Positions 8,563 through 16,928 of a stretch of 64,000 bases of DNA are shown in pieces. Source of the stretch: Rhodonellum psychrophilum GCM71 = DSM 17998 (GTDB lineage Bacteria; Bacteroidota; Bacteroidia; Cytophagales; Cyclobacteriaceae); assembly GCF_000381545.1 (NCBI RefSeq), contig NZ_KB906680.1:62001-126000 (forward strand). The letters run 5' to 3'. The notes beneath the pieces were generated by a model. It had not been told where the DNA came from and did not search any database. It saw only the letters and a list, made by a program, of their open reading frames with translations. Position 1 is the first letter of the stretch. Each line of letters starts with the position of its first letter. The position numbers and the translations under genes are program-made.

Positions 8563-9213
8563 ATGAAAACCAACGTCCATTTTCTACCTTTTCTCATTCT
8601 TGGAATAAGCCTTCTTTTTTCCTCTTGTTCGTCTTCGACCAAGATCCTCGGTTCTTGGAAAAGTCCTGACTCCCCTCCCAGTGGCTATTCCAATATTTTT
8701 ATTGCTGCATTGAGTGACAATGTTCTCGCAAGAAAAACAATTGAAGACAACCTCCAAAACCTGTTGAATCAAAAAGGGGTCGCTTCTGTCACCAGTTTCA
8801 ATATCATCAAACCTGAATTCAGGGCTATGGAAACCAAAAAGGAAGAGATCCTGACCGCAATAAAAGACAGGGAAAACGATGCGATTTTGACCATTGCGGT
8901 GATCGATCAGACCAATGAGACCCGTTATGTTCCCGGAGACATCATGTATAACCCAATGGGATTTGCCTTTTACAGGGGTTTTTGGAGATACTATTCCTTT
9001 TATTACCCTATGATATACAGCCCCGGATATTATACTCAGGAAAAAAATTACTTCTTGGAAATCAACCTTTATGATGCCAAATCCGAAGATTTGGTGTGGT
9101 CAGCCCAATCTCAGACAACCAACCCCTACGATTTGGAAGGTTCTTCTGAAGAATTTGCCAAAGTGGTGGTAGGCAGGTTGGTCAAAGAAGGATTGATCGC
9201 AAGGCAAAGATAG
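8563..9213 (+). CDS. Lipoprotein of unknown function in a DUF4136 operon
   Basis: I start this 216-residue protein at the ATG at 8563 because the following residues (MKTNVHFLPF, then LLFSSCSSS) form a proper lipoprotein signal; the longer frame from 8509 would overlap the previous gene and add a polar leader. The mature part has ILGSWKSP, a conserved-looking segment with IFIAALSDNVLARKTIEDNL, and a tyrosine/phenylalanine-rich insert (FYRGFWRYYSFYYP) before NYFLEINLYDAKSEDLVWS. The last motif resembles the end of DUF4136 proteins. I do not recognise a named family. Outer-membrane anchoring is inferred. Confidence 0.7.
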   Translation: MKTNVHFLPFLILGISLLFSSCSSSTKILGSWKSPDSPPSGYSNIFIAALSDNVLARKTIEDNLQNLLNQKGVASVTSFNIIKPEFRAMETKKEEILTAIKDRENDAILTIAVIDQTNETRYVPGDIMYNPMGFAFYRGFWRYYSFYYPMIYSPGYYTQEKNYFLEINLYDAKSEDLVWSAQSQTTNPYDLEGSSEEFAKVVVGRLVKEGLIARQR

Positions 9214-9235
9214 AAATCCTTTGTTGCTGAAATTC

Positions 9236-9277
9236 AAAAATCCCCATCCCAAGAAAAGATTCGCTTGGGATGGGGAT
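9236..9277 (-). terminator. Terminator of the TRAP transporter operon
   Basis: A perfect 13-bp stem (TCCCCATCCCAAG paired with 9264-9276) with a 10-base loop is followed on the minus strand by five U residues. It lies about 70 bp after dctM. On the plus strand there is no U-run, so it serves mainly the minus-strand operon, though the hairpin may also protect the end of the lipoprotein mRNA. Confidence 0.85.
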
Positions 9278-9345
9278 CCGGGTATAATTTGAAAGCCAAT
9301 CAATCCGACTTAGAGATTGCTTTTTTCAACCAATGGAAAGAAAAC

Positions 9346-10641
9346 TTATAAGCCAAACATTCTTGGCAACCAAAGGGTCATGCCTGGAAACAGTGTAATC
9401 ACAATCAAGCCAATGATCATCGCGATGAAAAACGGGATCAGGGGTTTGACTACTTTTTCGATGCTCGTCTGGGCGACGCCAACCCCGATAAACAGGACCG
9501 ATCCCACCGGCGGCGTACACAGACCGATACATAGGTTCAAGATCATGATGATCCCAAAATGAACAGGATCAATTCCCAATTCCGTGACGATCGGTAAGAA
9601 AATTGGCGTAAAGATCAAAACTGCAGGCGTCATGTCCATAAATATTCCAACAAACAGCAACAGGATATTGATCAACAAAAGGATCACCCATACATTGTCA
9701 CTGATGGACAATAAAGAATCGCTGATCGATTGCGGGATGTCTTCACTCGACATTACCCAAGACATGCTCATGGATGTGGCGATCAGCAACATCACGATTG
9801 CCGTGGTTTCGGAAGATTTCAGCAAAATGGAAGGAACCTCTCTCCATTTCAATTCCCGATAGACAAATGAAAGTCCCAAGGTATAGATCACGGCAATGGC
9901 AGAAGCTTCCGTAGCCGTAAATACTCCGCCAACAATTCCACCCATCACGATCACCAAAAGCATCAAACTGGGAAATGCCCTCAAAAACTTGGAGGTCAAT
10001 TCCTTCAGGGATGTCGCTTCCCCACCGGGAAGATTTTTCCTTTTGATAAATATCGCTGCAGTCACCATCAACAAAAACCCTATAAAAAGACCGGGGATAT
10101 ACCCTGCAATAAAAAGAGCCGCTATGGAAACCCCGCCAGAGGCGAGTGAATAAACAATCAGGATGTTGGAAGGAGGAATGATCAAGCCCGTGGTGGATGA
10201 AGTGATATTCACCGCAGCACCCAATTCCCTTGGGTAGCCTTCAGCTTCCATTCTCTTACCCAACACACCACCAATGGCAGAAGCCGCAGCTGCTGCCGAT
10301 CCGGCGATGGCTCCAAAGAGCATGGCTGCAATGACATTGACATACAACAATCCACCCGGAAGTCTTCCCGTGATCGCCTTGGCCAATTCAATCAACCGGT
10401 TCGCGATGCCTCCCCGGTTCATGATCTCCCCAGCCAGCACAAAAAACGGGATTGCCAATAAGGAAAAACTGTCCAAACCTGTTCCCATTCTCTGGGCAAT
10501 CGTGGTGGCTGAAGGTCCCGCTGCCACGGAAACCAACAGCGTAACAAAACTCGACAACCCAAGACTCCAGGCCACGGGAACCCCGATGGCCATTAGGGTG
10601 ATGAAAGTAAGTACTAAAATAACAATGCTGATATAATCCAT
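9346..10641 (-). CDS. dctM: TRAP transporter large permease (DctM family)
   Basis: I choose the ATG at 10641 (MDYISIVILVL), because the longer frame to 10713 would run deep into dctQ; with this start the gap to dctQ is one base. The 431-residue protein is made of about 12-13 hydrophobic segments with typical DctM motifs: PFFVLAGEIMNRGGIANRL near the first third, SSTTGLIIPPSN, and the closing LNLCIGLCTPPVGSVLF. DctM carries the ion-coupled transport path of TRAP systems. In this operon with KDG kinase and aldolase, the likely cargo is a uronate or related sugar acid released from pectin (inference from context). Confidence 0.92.
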   Translation of the reverse strand: MDYISIVILVLTFITLMAIGVPVAWSLGLSSFVTLLVSVAAGPSATTIAQRMGTGLDSFSLLAIPFFVLAGEIMNRGGIANRLIELAKAITGRLPGGLLYVNVIAAMLFGAIAGSAAAAASAIGGVLGKRMEAEGYPRELGAAVNITSSTTGLIIPPSNILIVYSLASGGVSIAALFIAGYIPGLFIGFLLMVTAAIFIKRKNLPGGEATSLKELTSKFLRAFPSLMLLVIVMGGIVGGVFTATEASAIAVIYTLGLSFVYRELKWREVPSILLKSSETTAIVMLLIATSMSMSWVMSSEDIPQSISDSLLSISDNVWVILLLINILLLFVGIFMDMTPAVLIFTPIFLPIVTELGIDPVHFGIIMILNLCIGLCTPPVGSVLFIGVGVAQTSIEKVVKPLIPFFIAMIIGLIVITLFPGMTLWLPRMFGL

Positions 10642-10642
10642 G

Positions 10643-11131
10643 CTATGCTGTTTTTTGGGTTTTGAGGATATCAAAAATCTGGGAAAGTTGATAAAAAAGA
10701 ACCAGCAGTCCACTCACGGGAATGATGGTATAAATATAGGCCAGCGGCACTTGCAGGGTGGCCGATTTTTGTTCCAAGATAAAAGTGATGTAGACCAAGT
10801 TACTCCCTCCCAAAATCATCACTGCGACCACAAAAATGATCACCAGGGAATTGATCAGAATCTGCAGGTTGGCTTTTGCCTTCCCTTCCAGTTTCCTCAA
10901 TACGATGTCAATGGCCAAATGCTGGTCCTGACCTGCCACATAGGCGGCGCCCAACATCCCCAGCCAAACCAGCATGTAGCGGGAGAGTTCATCGGTAAAG
11001 GATGCGGGATTTTGGAAAATATAGCGGGACAATACCTGCCAGGTAACATTGATCACCATCAATCCCATCAAAATGATCAGGGCACTTGAGACAACCTTAT
11101 CTACGCTTTGTTTTAGGGTGATTTTCTTCAT
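10643..11131 (-). CDS. dctQ: TRAP transporter small permease (DctQ family)
   Basis: The start at 11131 (MKKITLKQSVDK) is preferred over 11170, giving 162 residues, the usual DctQ size. Four membrane segments are visible, with the family hallmark around RYIFQNPASFTDELSRYMLVW (residues about 38-58), where an amphipathic segment precedes the second helix. DctQ scaffolds the large permease. It sits between dctP and dctM, one base from the latter, consistent with translational coupling. Confidence 0.9.
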   Translation of the reverse strand: MKKITLKQSVDKVVSSALIILMGLMVINVTWQVLSRYIFQNPASFTDELSRYMLVWLGMLGAAYVAGQDQHLAIDIVLRKLEGKAKANLQILINSLVIIFVVAVMILGGSNLVYITFILEQKSATLQVPLAYIYTIIPVSGLLVLFYQLSQIFDILKTQKTA

Positions 11132-11213
11132 AAAGCTATTTCTTTTCAAAGTATAAATTCCTGAATCCAAGTCCCAAAAACGGGGATGATCGGATGACTA
11201 TCAGCGAAGAAAC

Positions 11214-12197
11214 TCAATCGTGATTCCTGATCTGTTGGATCACTTCATAAAGCTCAGGCTGACTGACTTTTACTCCCTCGTACATGGATTCCACAGAATT
11301 CCTGAAACTCTCCTGATCAGGATAAAGAATGGTGACACCCGCTTTCTTCATTTCTTCCAAGGATTCTTCCACAGATTCCGCCCATATTTTATATTGGTAG
11401 GTTGCGGATTCGTCGGCGGCTTCCTGCAGCCATTGTTTTTCCTGCTCGGAAAGAAGTGCCCAAACTTTGGTGCTGATGACCATGATGTCTGGAACGGCAG
11501 TATGTTCGTTGATGGAGTAAAATTTGCAGACTTCGTAATGCCTCGAGGTATAAAGACTAGGAGGATTGTTTTCGGCGCCATCCACTATCCCCTGCTGAAG
11601 AGCGGTATAGAGCTCTCCATAAGAAACAGGAGTTGGGGATCCCCCAAAACTTTTGACCATGTTGATGGCAGTATTGCTTTCCATCGTCCTGATTTTCAAA
11701 CCCTTTAAATCTTCCGGAGATTCGATTGGTTTGCTTTTGGTATAGAAGCTCCTTTTGCCGGCGTCATAATAACAAAGACCTCGCAACCAGAACTCCTGGC
11801 TTTCCAAAAGCAGGTTTTTCCCAATTTCGCTCTTCAATACATTTTCACGATGTTCGTCATCTCTAAACAGGTAGGGAAAACTCAAGACCTGAAGTTTGGG
11901 TGCAAAACTCTCCAGGATCGCAGAAGAGACTTTTGTCATCCCCAAAGAACCGATCTGAAGCAATTCCACCAATTCCCGCTCGGAGCCCAATTGTTGGTTG
12001 GGGTAGATTTTGACGATCATTTCTCCTTTGGACTTTTCTTCCACTCTCTGGGCCAAAAACTCCATCGCCTCATGGACTGGATGGGTGATGCCCAGTCCGT
12101 GACCGAGTTTAATCACCCGGACCCCACCAGGGCCTTTGCAGCCACCGATAAGAATGATCAAAAAAAGAACAAATAGTACAATAGGTTTTTGGGTCAT
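11214..12197 (-). CDS. dctP: TRAP transporter substrate-binding lipoprotein (DctP family)
   Basis: This 327-residue protein begins with a lipoprotein signal (LIILIGGCKG), so the binding protein is membrane-anchored and not free in the periplasm. Family motifs are clear: THPVHEAMEFLAQRV, YPNQQLGSERELVELLQIG, LSFPYLF, LKGLKIRTMES and GGSPTPVSYGELYTALQQG with the conserved Arg and the QGIVDGAENN stretch that shape the carboxylate-binding site. With DctQ and DctM it makes a complete importer. Substrate is probably galacturonate or an unsaturated uronate (context). It is separated from the upstream aldolase gene by 128 bp, which may hold an additional promoter. Confidence 0.92.
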   Translation of the reverse strand: MTQKPIVLFVLFLIILIGGCKGPGGVRVIKLGHGLGITHPVHEAMEFLAQRVEEKSKGEMIVKIYPNQQLGSERELVELLQIGSLGMTKVSSAILESFAPKLQVLSFPYLFRDDEHRENVLKSEIGKNLLLESQEFWLRGLCYYDAGKRSFYTKSKPIESPEDLKGLKIRTMESNTAINMVKSFGGSPTPVSYGELYTALQQGIVDGAENNPPSLYTSRHYEVCKFYSINEHTAVPDIMVISTKVWALLSEQEKQWLQEAADESATYQYKIWAESVEESLEEMKKAGVTILYPDQESFRNSVESMYEGVKVSQPELYEVIQQIRNHD

Positions 12198-12325
12198 TGG
12201 TATTCCTGGTTTGGATGATGAGAATTGAAGATCAAATGGCTGGCAGACCTTTTACACTTGAATACCCATTGCATGATTAAATAGGCAAAGTGAAAATAGG
12301 CATCCAGTCTCGGTGCGATCTTTTG

Positions 12326-12988
12326 TTATTTCCTGATCTCTTGGATTGTTTCCAAAGCTTCTTTTATTTTTTTGGTCAAGACATCAAATTCTTTGTTTTC
12401 AATTTCTTTTTTGTCAAATAATTGGGAGCCCATGCCCACACAAAACACTCCGGAATTGAACCAAGAAGTGAGATTGGCTGCTGTGGGTTCCACTCCACCG
12501 GTAGGCATCAACTTGACATCCGGCATGATGGACTTCACTGCTTTGATGAAATCCGGTCCGAGAAGATTTCCTGGAAAGGCTTTGATCAACTTCGCTCCCA
12601 AAGTCTTGGCTTGGAATACCTCCGTAACGGTAGCACAACCTGGGATCCATAATACGCCTTTCATGGTGCAATAAAGTGCTACTTCGGGAACCAATGCCGG
12701 AGAAACAATGAAATCGGCACCTGCATAAAGGAAATTCTTTGCCTCCTCGACGCTAAAGATGGTACCGATACCCAAGAACAAATCCTGGTATTTTTCAGAA
12801 TGCAATTTCAAAGCACTAAAAACCTCAAGGGAATGGGTCCCCCTATTGGTAAACTCAAAAACCTTGATTCCAGCAGCGTAAGCGGCATCCAAAACTCCTG
12901 TGGCGATTTCAACATTGGCATGGTTGAAGACCGGGATCATTCCTGTGCCAGACATGCTGTCCAATATAACTTGTTGATTCATTTTCAT
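12326..12988 (-). CDS. eda: 2-keto-3-deoxy-6-phosphogluconate (KDPG) aldolase
   Basis: The 220-residue protein is a class I aldolase TIM barrel of the KDPG/KHG family. It cleaves 2-keto-3-deoxy-6-phosphogluconate to pyruvate and glyceraldehyde-3-phosphate. The Schiff-base lysine is in LIKAFPGN (about 133-140), the catalytic glutamate in VFEFTNRG (about 45), and the phosphate-binding part includes MPTGGVEP. The EFTNRG motif replaces the common EVTLRT, a variation found in Bacteroidota aldolases. The gene follows kdgK by 84 bp and precedes dctP, so it completes a KDG to central metabolism route in one operon. Confidence 0.92.
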   Translation of the reverse strand: MKMNQQVILDSMSGTGMIPVFNHANVEIATGVLDAAYAAGIKVFEFTNRGTHSLEVFSALKLHSEKYQDLFLGIGTIFSVEEAKNFLYAGADFIVSPALVPEVALYCTMKGVLWIPGCATVTEVFQAKTLGAKLIKAFPGNLLGPDFIKAVKSIMPDVKLMPTGGVEPTAANLTSWFNSGVFCVGMGSQLFDKKEIENKEFDVLTKKIKEALETIQEIRK

Positions 12989-13072
12989 TAAAATAGTTTT
13001 TTATTTAGGTTAAAGGTACTGGGGCTTCATGCGCTATTGATGAAAATACCGATTTCCAATGGATACCTCCAT

Positions 13073-14068
13073 TTACCTCAGTAATTTCCCCACATGTTCC
13101 CCTTTGACGAGAGACTCTACTTCCTCCAGGCTGACCAAATTGGCATCACCGGAAATACTGTGTTTTAAAACGGAGGCAGCCACAGCAAATTCCAAGGCTT
13201 TCTGATCGGAATAAAAGAGCAACCCGTAAATCAACCCAGCCATGTAGGCATCTCCTCCCCCAACCCTGTCCACAATATGGGTCATGTCATACGTTTTGGA
13301 AGTCAATAATTCCCTTCCATTCCATAACCATCCCTGAAGTTGGTTGTGCGATGCGGAAATCGAATTTCTTTCCGTGGTCGTGATGTACTTGATATTGGGG
13401 AAATTCTTCCTGGTTTTGAGGCATGCCTCTTCGTAATCGTCCGCTTTGATATCCATGCAATTTTCGAAATCCACCAGACCGGCAACAATCACATTCGTAT
13501 ATTGGATCAATTCAGGCATGACGTCCAAAGGCCCTTTTCCGTATTGCCAGAGATTTCTTCTATAATTGATATCACCACTGATCATCAAGCCTTTGCTTGA
13601 GGCAACCTGAAGTGCTTTCAAAGTCATGGCAGCGGCTTTTTCGGATAGTGCGGGTGTAATTCCTGTCCAGTGAAACCAATCCGCATCTTCAAAAATATTA
13701 TCCCAATCGATTGCTTCTCCGTCAAAATTGGCAAAAGCGGAATCGAAACGGTCATATATGATCTTTGAGGATCTTTGCATGGCTCCATTCTCCAAAAAAT
13801 ACAGGCCCATTCTACCTTCGTTGAAAGAGACATGAGAAATGTCAACACCCGTCTGACGAAGGTATCGTGCAGCCGCATTGCCAAGATCGTTTTTGGGAAA
13901 TGCCGTCACATGGGCAGCATGAAGCCCCCATTGGGCCAGTGAAACAGAAACATTGGCTTCTGCCCCACCATAGACGATATTGAACTGATCCGCCTGAAGA
14001 AACCGCTCATTTCCAGGGGTGGTGAGCCGCATCATGACTTCTCCCAAGGTGATTATCTTTCTACTCAT
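13073..14068 (-). CDS. kdgK: 2-keto-3-deoxygluconate kinase, PfkB family
   Basis: This 331-residue sugar kinase phosphorylates 2-keto-3-deoxygluconate with ATP to give the substrate of the following aldolase. The N-terminal signature YGGAEANVSVSLAQWG (about 33-48) and the C-terminal PfkB signature DRVGGGDAYMAGLIYG (about 265-280), with the catalytic Asp in GGGDA, are present. It is first in a minus-strand operon kdgK-eda-dctP-dctQ-dctM. The promoter region is shared with uxaA and carries a perfect LacI-type palindrome, so sugar-acid induction is likely. Confidence 0.92.
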   Translation of the reverse strand: MSRKIITLGEVMMRLTTPGNERFLQADQFNIVYGGAEANVSVSLAQWGLHAAHVTAFPKNDLGNAAARYLRQTGVDISHVSFNEGRMGLYFLENGAMQRSSKIIYDRFDSAFANFDGEAIDWDNIFEDADWFHWTGITPALSEKAAAMTLKALQVASSKGLMISGDINYRRNLWQYGKGPLDVMPELIQYTNVIVAGLVDFENCMDIKADDYEEACLKTRKNFPNIKYITTTERNSISASHNQLQGWLWNGRELLTSKTYDMTHIVDRVGGGDAYMAGLIYGLLFYSDQKALEFAVAASVLKHSISGDANLVSLEEVESLVKGEHVGKLLR

Positions 14069-14122
14069 TTTTATTTTTAGGTTCAGGTCTTAAAATTATC
14101 ATTTATATTTTCATTCTAACTT

Positions 14123-14130
14123 TTCTTTTG
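14123..14130 (+). promoter_or_regulatory. Possible -7 element of uxaA
   Basis: TTCTTTTG resembles the Bacteroidota -7 element TAnnTTTG and would place the transcription start within the LacI-type palindrome at 14136-14157. Tentative. Confidence 0.3.
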
Positions 14131-14135
14131 CATAA

Positions 14136-14157
14136 ATTGCGCAATCGATTGCGCAAT
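14136..14157. promoter_or_regulatory. LacI-family operator in the kdgK/uxaA divergent promoter
   Basis: A perfect 22-bp palindrome with core TTGCGCAATCGATTGCGCAA, centred at 14146/14147, has the central CG and half-site layout of LacI/GalR operators. It lies 17 bp before the uxaA start codon and 67 bp before kdgK, overlapping the expected start sites of both. One bound repressor could therefore shut both directions. A variant with the same 12-bp core is found at 42645-42664. Confidence 0.8.
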
Positions 14158-14163
14158 ATAAAT

Positions 14164-14171
14164 CAAAAATA
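14164..14171 (-). promoter_or_regulatory. Probable -7 element of the kdgK operon
   Basis: On the minus strand TATTTTTG is an exact match to the Bacteroidota TAnnTTTG element, with a TTG 21 bases upstream (14193-14195) as a possible -33 element. The start site would fall at the edge of the operator palindrome. This leaves a leader of about 90 bases on the kdgK mRNA. Confidence 0.45.
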
Positions 14172-14174
14172 CCA

Positions 14175-15821
14175 ATGAACCATAAGATTTTACAAATTCA
14201 TCCCCAAGATAATGTTTTAGTGGCATTGACTGACCTAAAGTCAGGAGAATCTATTGAATTCAATGGCATAAGCATTTTATTGAAAGACAACACTCCCGCC
14301 AAACACAAGTTTGCCTTGGTCGATTTGGCACAAGGGGAGCACATCTATATGTATGGTTCCATTGTCGGAAAAGCCGTGTACCCCATCCTGAAAGGTGCTG
14401 TACTCACCACTGCCAACGTGGCCCATGAAGCCAATTCCTTTGGCAAGAAAACGGGGACCTACGAATGGACACCACCGACCCATAATCCTTTCAGCAACAG
14501 AACCTTCAATGGTTTCCACAGAAAAGATGGTCAGGTCGGAACGGCCAACTATTGGATCGTTGTCCCGCTGGTTTTTTGTGAAAACAGAAACGTGGAAGTC
14601 ATCAAACAAGCCTTCACTGAGGAACTCGGATTCGGAAAACCAAATCCATACAAATCACTCGTGCAACAAATGGCGGAGTTGTTCAAAAGTGGGAAACAAG
14701 AAGCCATTTCCGAATTGGCTGTTGAGGAAGTTGCGCTTCAAAAAAACAATAAATTATTCAAAAACATAGACGGCATCAAGTTCCTGACCCACCAAGGTGG
14801 CTGTGGTGGGATCCGTCAGGATTCGGAAATGCTTTGTGCTTTGTTGGCAGGTTATATCAATAACCCCAATGTCGCAGGCGCAACAGTTTTGAGTTTGGGT
14901 TGCCAAAATGCCCAGCCTGCAATTCTACAGGAGAAACTGGACAAAATCAATCCCCATCAGGAAAAACCCATCATTCTGCTCGAACAACAGAAAGAAGGGA
15001 CGGAACTGCACCTGCTGTCCCAAGCGATCAAAATGACCTTTATGGCGATGGCCAAGGCAAATGAACAGGAAAGAGCCCCTGCGCCATTGAGCAAATTGAC
15101 CGTTGGTTTGGAATGCGGTGGTTCGGATGGATTCTCGGGGATTTCTGCCAACCCAGCCGTTGGTCATGCCTCAGACCTGATCGTTGCTTTGGGAGGAAAA
15201 ACCATTCTTTCGGAATTCCCGGAACTTTGTGGTGTGGAGCAAGAATTGATGAACAGGTGTGTGAATGACGAAATCGCCGAAAAATTCGGTTCTCTGATGC
15301 GCGACTATTCCGCTTCGGCAGTGGCTGCCGGATCCGGATTTGACATGAACCCTTCTCCGGGAAACATCAAGGATGGCTTGATTACCGACGCCATGAAATC
15401 TTCCGGAGCTTCCAAAAAAGGAGGCACCTCTCCGGTGGTAGATGTTTTGGATTATGCCGAATATGCTACCAAGCCAGGATTGAACCTGCTTTGCACCCCT
15501 GGAAATGATGTGGAAAGCACCACAGCCATGGCAGGTTCCGGTGCCAATATCATGCTCTTCACGACCGGTTTGGGTACACCAACAGGCAATCCCGTTGCAC
15601 CGGTGATCAAGATTTCCTCGAATACCAAATTGGCCGTGCGCATGCCCGACATCATCGACATCGATACAGGTGGGGTAATCTCGGGAGAGAAAACCATCAC
15701 CGAAATGGGAGAAGAAATTGTCGAGCACATCATCCAGGTGGCCAGCGGAGAGATAAAAGCCAAAGCCCAACTCCTTGATCAAGATGATTTTATTCCTTGG
15801 AAAAGAGGGGTTTCTTTATAA
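14175..15821 (+). CDS. uxaA: Altronate dehydratase
   Basis: This 548-residue protein converts D-altronate to 2-keto-3-deoxygluconate, the step before KDG kinase in the isomerase pathway of galacturonate. An N-terminal SAF domain (about 1-90) is followed by the large UxaA dehydratase region. Visible family motifs are THQGGCGGIRQDS (about 202-214), LSLGCQNAQ, LECGGSDGFSGISANPAVG (about 312-330) and the C-terminal FTTGLGTPTGNPVAPVIKIS. The conserved cysteines and acidic residues of the iron site are retained. It is transcribed alone, divergently from kdgK, and converges on the oxidoreductase gene across a shared terminator. Uronate isomerase and tagaturonate reductase are not in the window. Confidence 0.95.
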   Translation: MNHKILQIHPQDNVLVALTDLKSGESIEFNGISILLKDNTPAKHKFALVDLAQGEHIYMYGSIVGKAVYPILKGAVLTTANVAHEANSFGKKTGTYEWTPPTHNPFSNRTFNGFHRKDGQVGTANYWIVVPLVFCENRNVEVIKQAFTEELGFGKPNPYKSLVQQMAELFKSGKQEAISELAVEEVALQKNNKLFKNIDGIKFLTHQGGCGGIRQDSEMLCALLAGYINNPNVAGATVLSLGCQNAQPAILQEKLDKINPHQEKPIILLEQQKEGTELHLLSQAIKMTFMAMAKANEQERAPAPLSKLTVGLECGGSDGFSGISANPAVGHASDLIVALGGKTILSEFPELCGVEQELMNRCVNDEIAEKFGSLMRDYSASAVAAGSGFDMNPSPGNIKDGLITDAMKSSGASKKGGTSPVVDVLDYAEYATKPGLNLLCTPGNDVESTTAMAGSGANIMLFTTGLGTPTGNPVAPVIKISSNTKLAVRMPDIIDIDTGGVISGEKTITEMGEEIVEHIIQVASGEIKAKAQLLDQDDFIPWKRGVSL

Positions 15822-15837
15822 TTTCATTGCTGCTTTG

Positions 15838-15894
15838 ACCCGAAGTAGGCATTAGGTTTCCAAAAGCAATTGAAACCTATTGCATATTTCGGGT
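15838..15894. terminator. Long imperfect inverted repeat between convergent genes
   Basis: Two 23-base arms (15838-15860 and 15872-15894) pair at 20 positions around an 11-base loop. It sits between the stop codons of uxaA and the oxidoreductase and so probably acts as a bidirectional terminator, although the U-run is short. Each arm also resembles the terminal TTGCATATTTCGGGT motif of the dispersed repeat family, so the hairpin may have come from two inverted repeat ends. Confidence 0.65.
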
Positions 15895-15899
15895 AAAAT

Positions 15900-16928
15900 T
15901 TACCCTACCCCTATCCTCTTCCCCACTTTGGAAGAATCATAAATCGCCTGAATGAGTGCAAGGGATTTTCTGGCAGACTCACCGGTGACAATTGGTGCTC
16001 GCTCCTCCTGAATCGCTTGGATCATGTCTTCGAATTGAACCAAATGCAAAGCGTGTCCAATCGCCATGGGGTCTGAGGCACCACTTTTGCTTTGTGCCAA
16101 TGGTTCCACAATGGCACTTTCTTCTCCTTTGACATTCCATTGAATGATTTTGCCAGCTTCCAAAACGGCGCTTCCCAAAGCCCCATAGATTTCGAGTCTT
16201 TCCGGATATCCTGGATACAATGCCGTTCCGGCGGTGATATTTCCCAATGCCCCGTTCTTGAAATTCACAAGTGCAGCACCCAGATCTTCTCCTTCTATGG
16301 GATACAGCACCGTTTTGACCTGACCAAAAACCGAAGAAACCTCCCCCATAATGTCCACCAACAAATCAATGGTATGGATGCCTTGGTTGATCAAAGCACC
16401 TCCCCCGTCCCCTTTCAAAGTTCCCCGCCAATCACTTCCACTGTAGTAAGTGGCTTCCCGAAACCAATTGACATAGGCATTGCCCATCAATAATTTTCCA
16501 AAAACACCCTGTGAAACGGCTTGTTTCAATTTGAGATAATCTTCAGTGAACCTGTTCTGAAAGATCACGCCCAATTTCACCCCTGCTGTGTGACAAGCGG
16601 CAATCAATTCATCCGTTCTTTCCAGATTGATTTCGATTGGCTTTTCTATCAAGAGGTGTTTTCCTGCTTTTGCAGCGGCCAAGGCTGGTTCAAGGTGTGC
16701 TCCACTTGCCGTGCAGATACAGACAATGTCTAATTCTGGATGGTTTAAAAACGCCTTGATATCGGAATAAGCCCTCACCTTGAAGGATTCCGAGGCCCTG
16801 GCTGCGCGCTCCTCGCTCGAACTGCAAACCGCCACCAATTCCGCTCCTGCCAATTCCCGAATCGCCGCCGCATGTTTGGAGGCGATGGCACCGGTACCGA
16901 TGATTCCAAACCCTAAATTTCGCTTCAT
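15900..16928 (-). CDS. Gfo/Idh/MocA family NAD(P)-dependent oxidoreductase
   Basis: The ATG at 16928 is preferred because it overlaps the upstream stop as ATGA, a coupling arrangement; an in-frame ATG at 16955 lies inside the previous gene. The 342-residue protein has a Rossmann domain with GIIGTGAIASKH (residues about 7-18) and the family motif LIEKPIE (about 93-99). A C-terminal alpha/beta domain includes INQGIHTIDLL, where the His is the usual catalytic position. Members oxidise or reduce sugars, sugar acids or inositols with NAD(P). Its place beside diketogulonate-reductase-like and pectin genes suggests a sugar-acid substrate, but the exact one cannot be read from sequence. Confidence 0.85.
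   Translation of the reverse strand: MKRNLGFGIIGTGAIASKHAAAIRELAGAELVAVCSSSEERAARASESFKVRAYSDIKAFLNHPELDIVCICTASGAHLEPALAAAKAGKHLLIEKPIEINLERTDELIAACHTAGVKLGVIFQNRFTEDYLKLKQAVSQGVFGKLLMGNAYVNWFREATYYSGSDWRGTLKGDGGGALINQGIHTIDLLVDIMGEVSSVFGQVKTVLYPIEGEDLGAALVNFKNGALGNITAGTALYPGYPERLEIYGALGSAVLEAGKIIQWNVKGEESAIVEPLAQSKSGASDPMAIGHALHLVQFEDMIQAIQEERAPIVTGESARKSLALIQAIYDSSKVGKRIGVG

Noticed and set aside
15171-15782. Minus-strand frame of 203 codons inside uxaA
   Set aside because: Antisense shadow of a strongly supported altronate dehydratase gene; the GC-driven reverse frame is fully explained by it.
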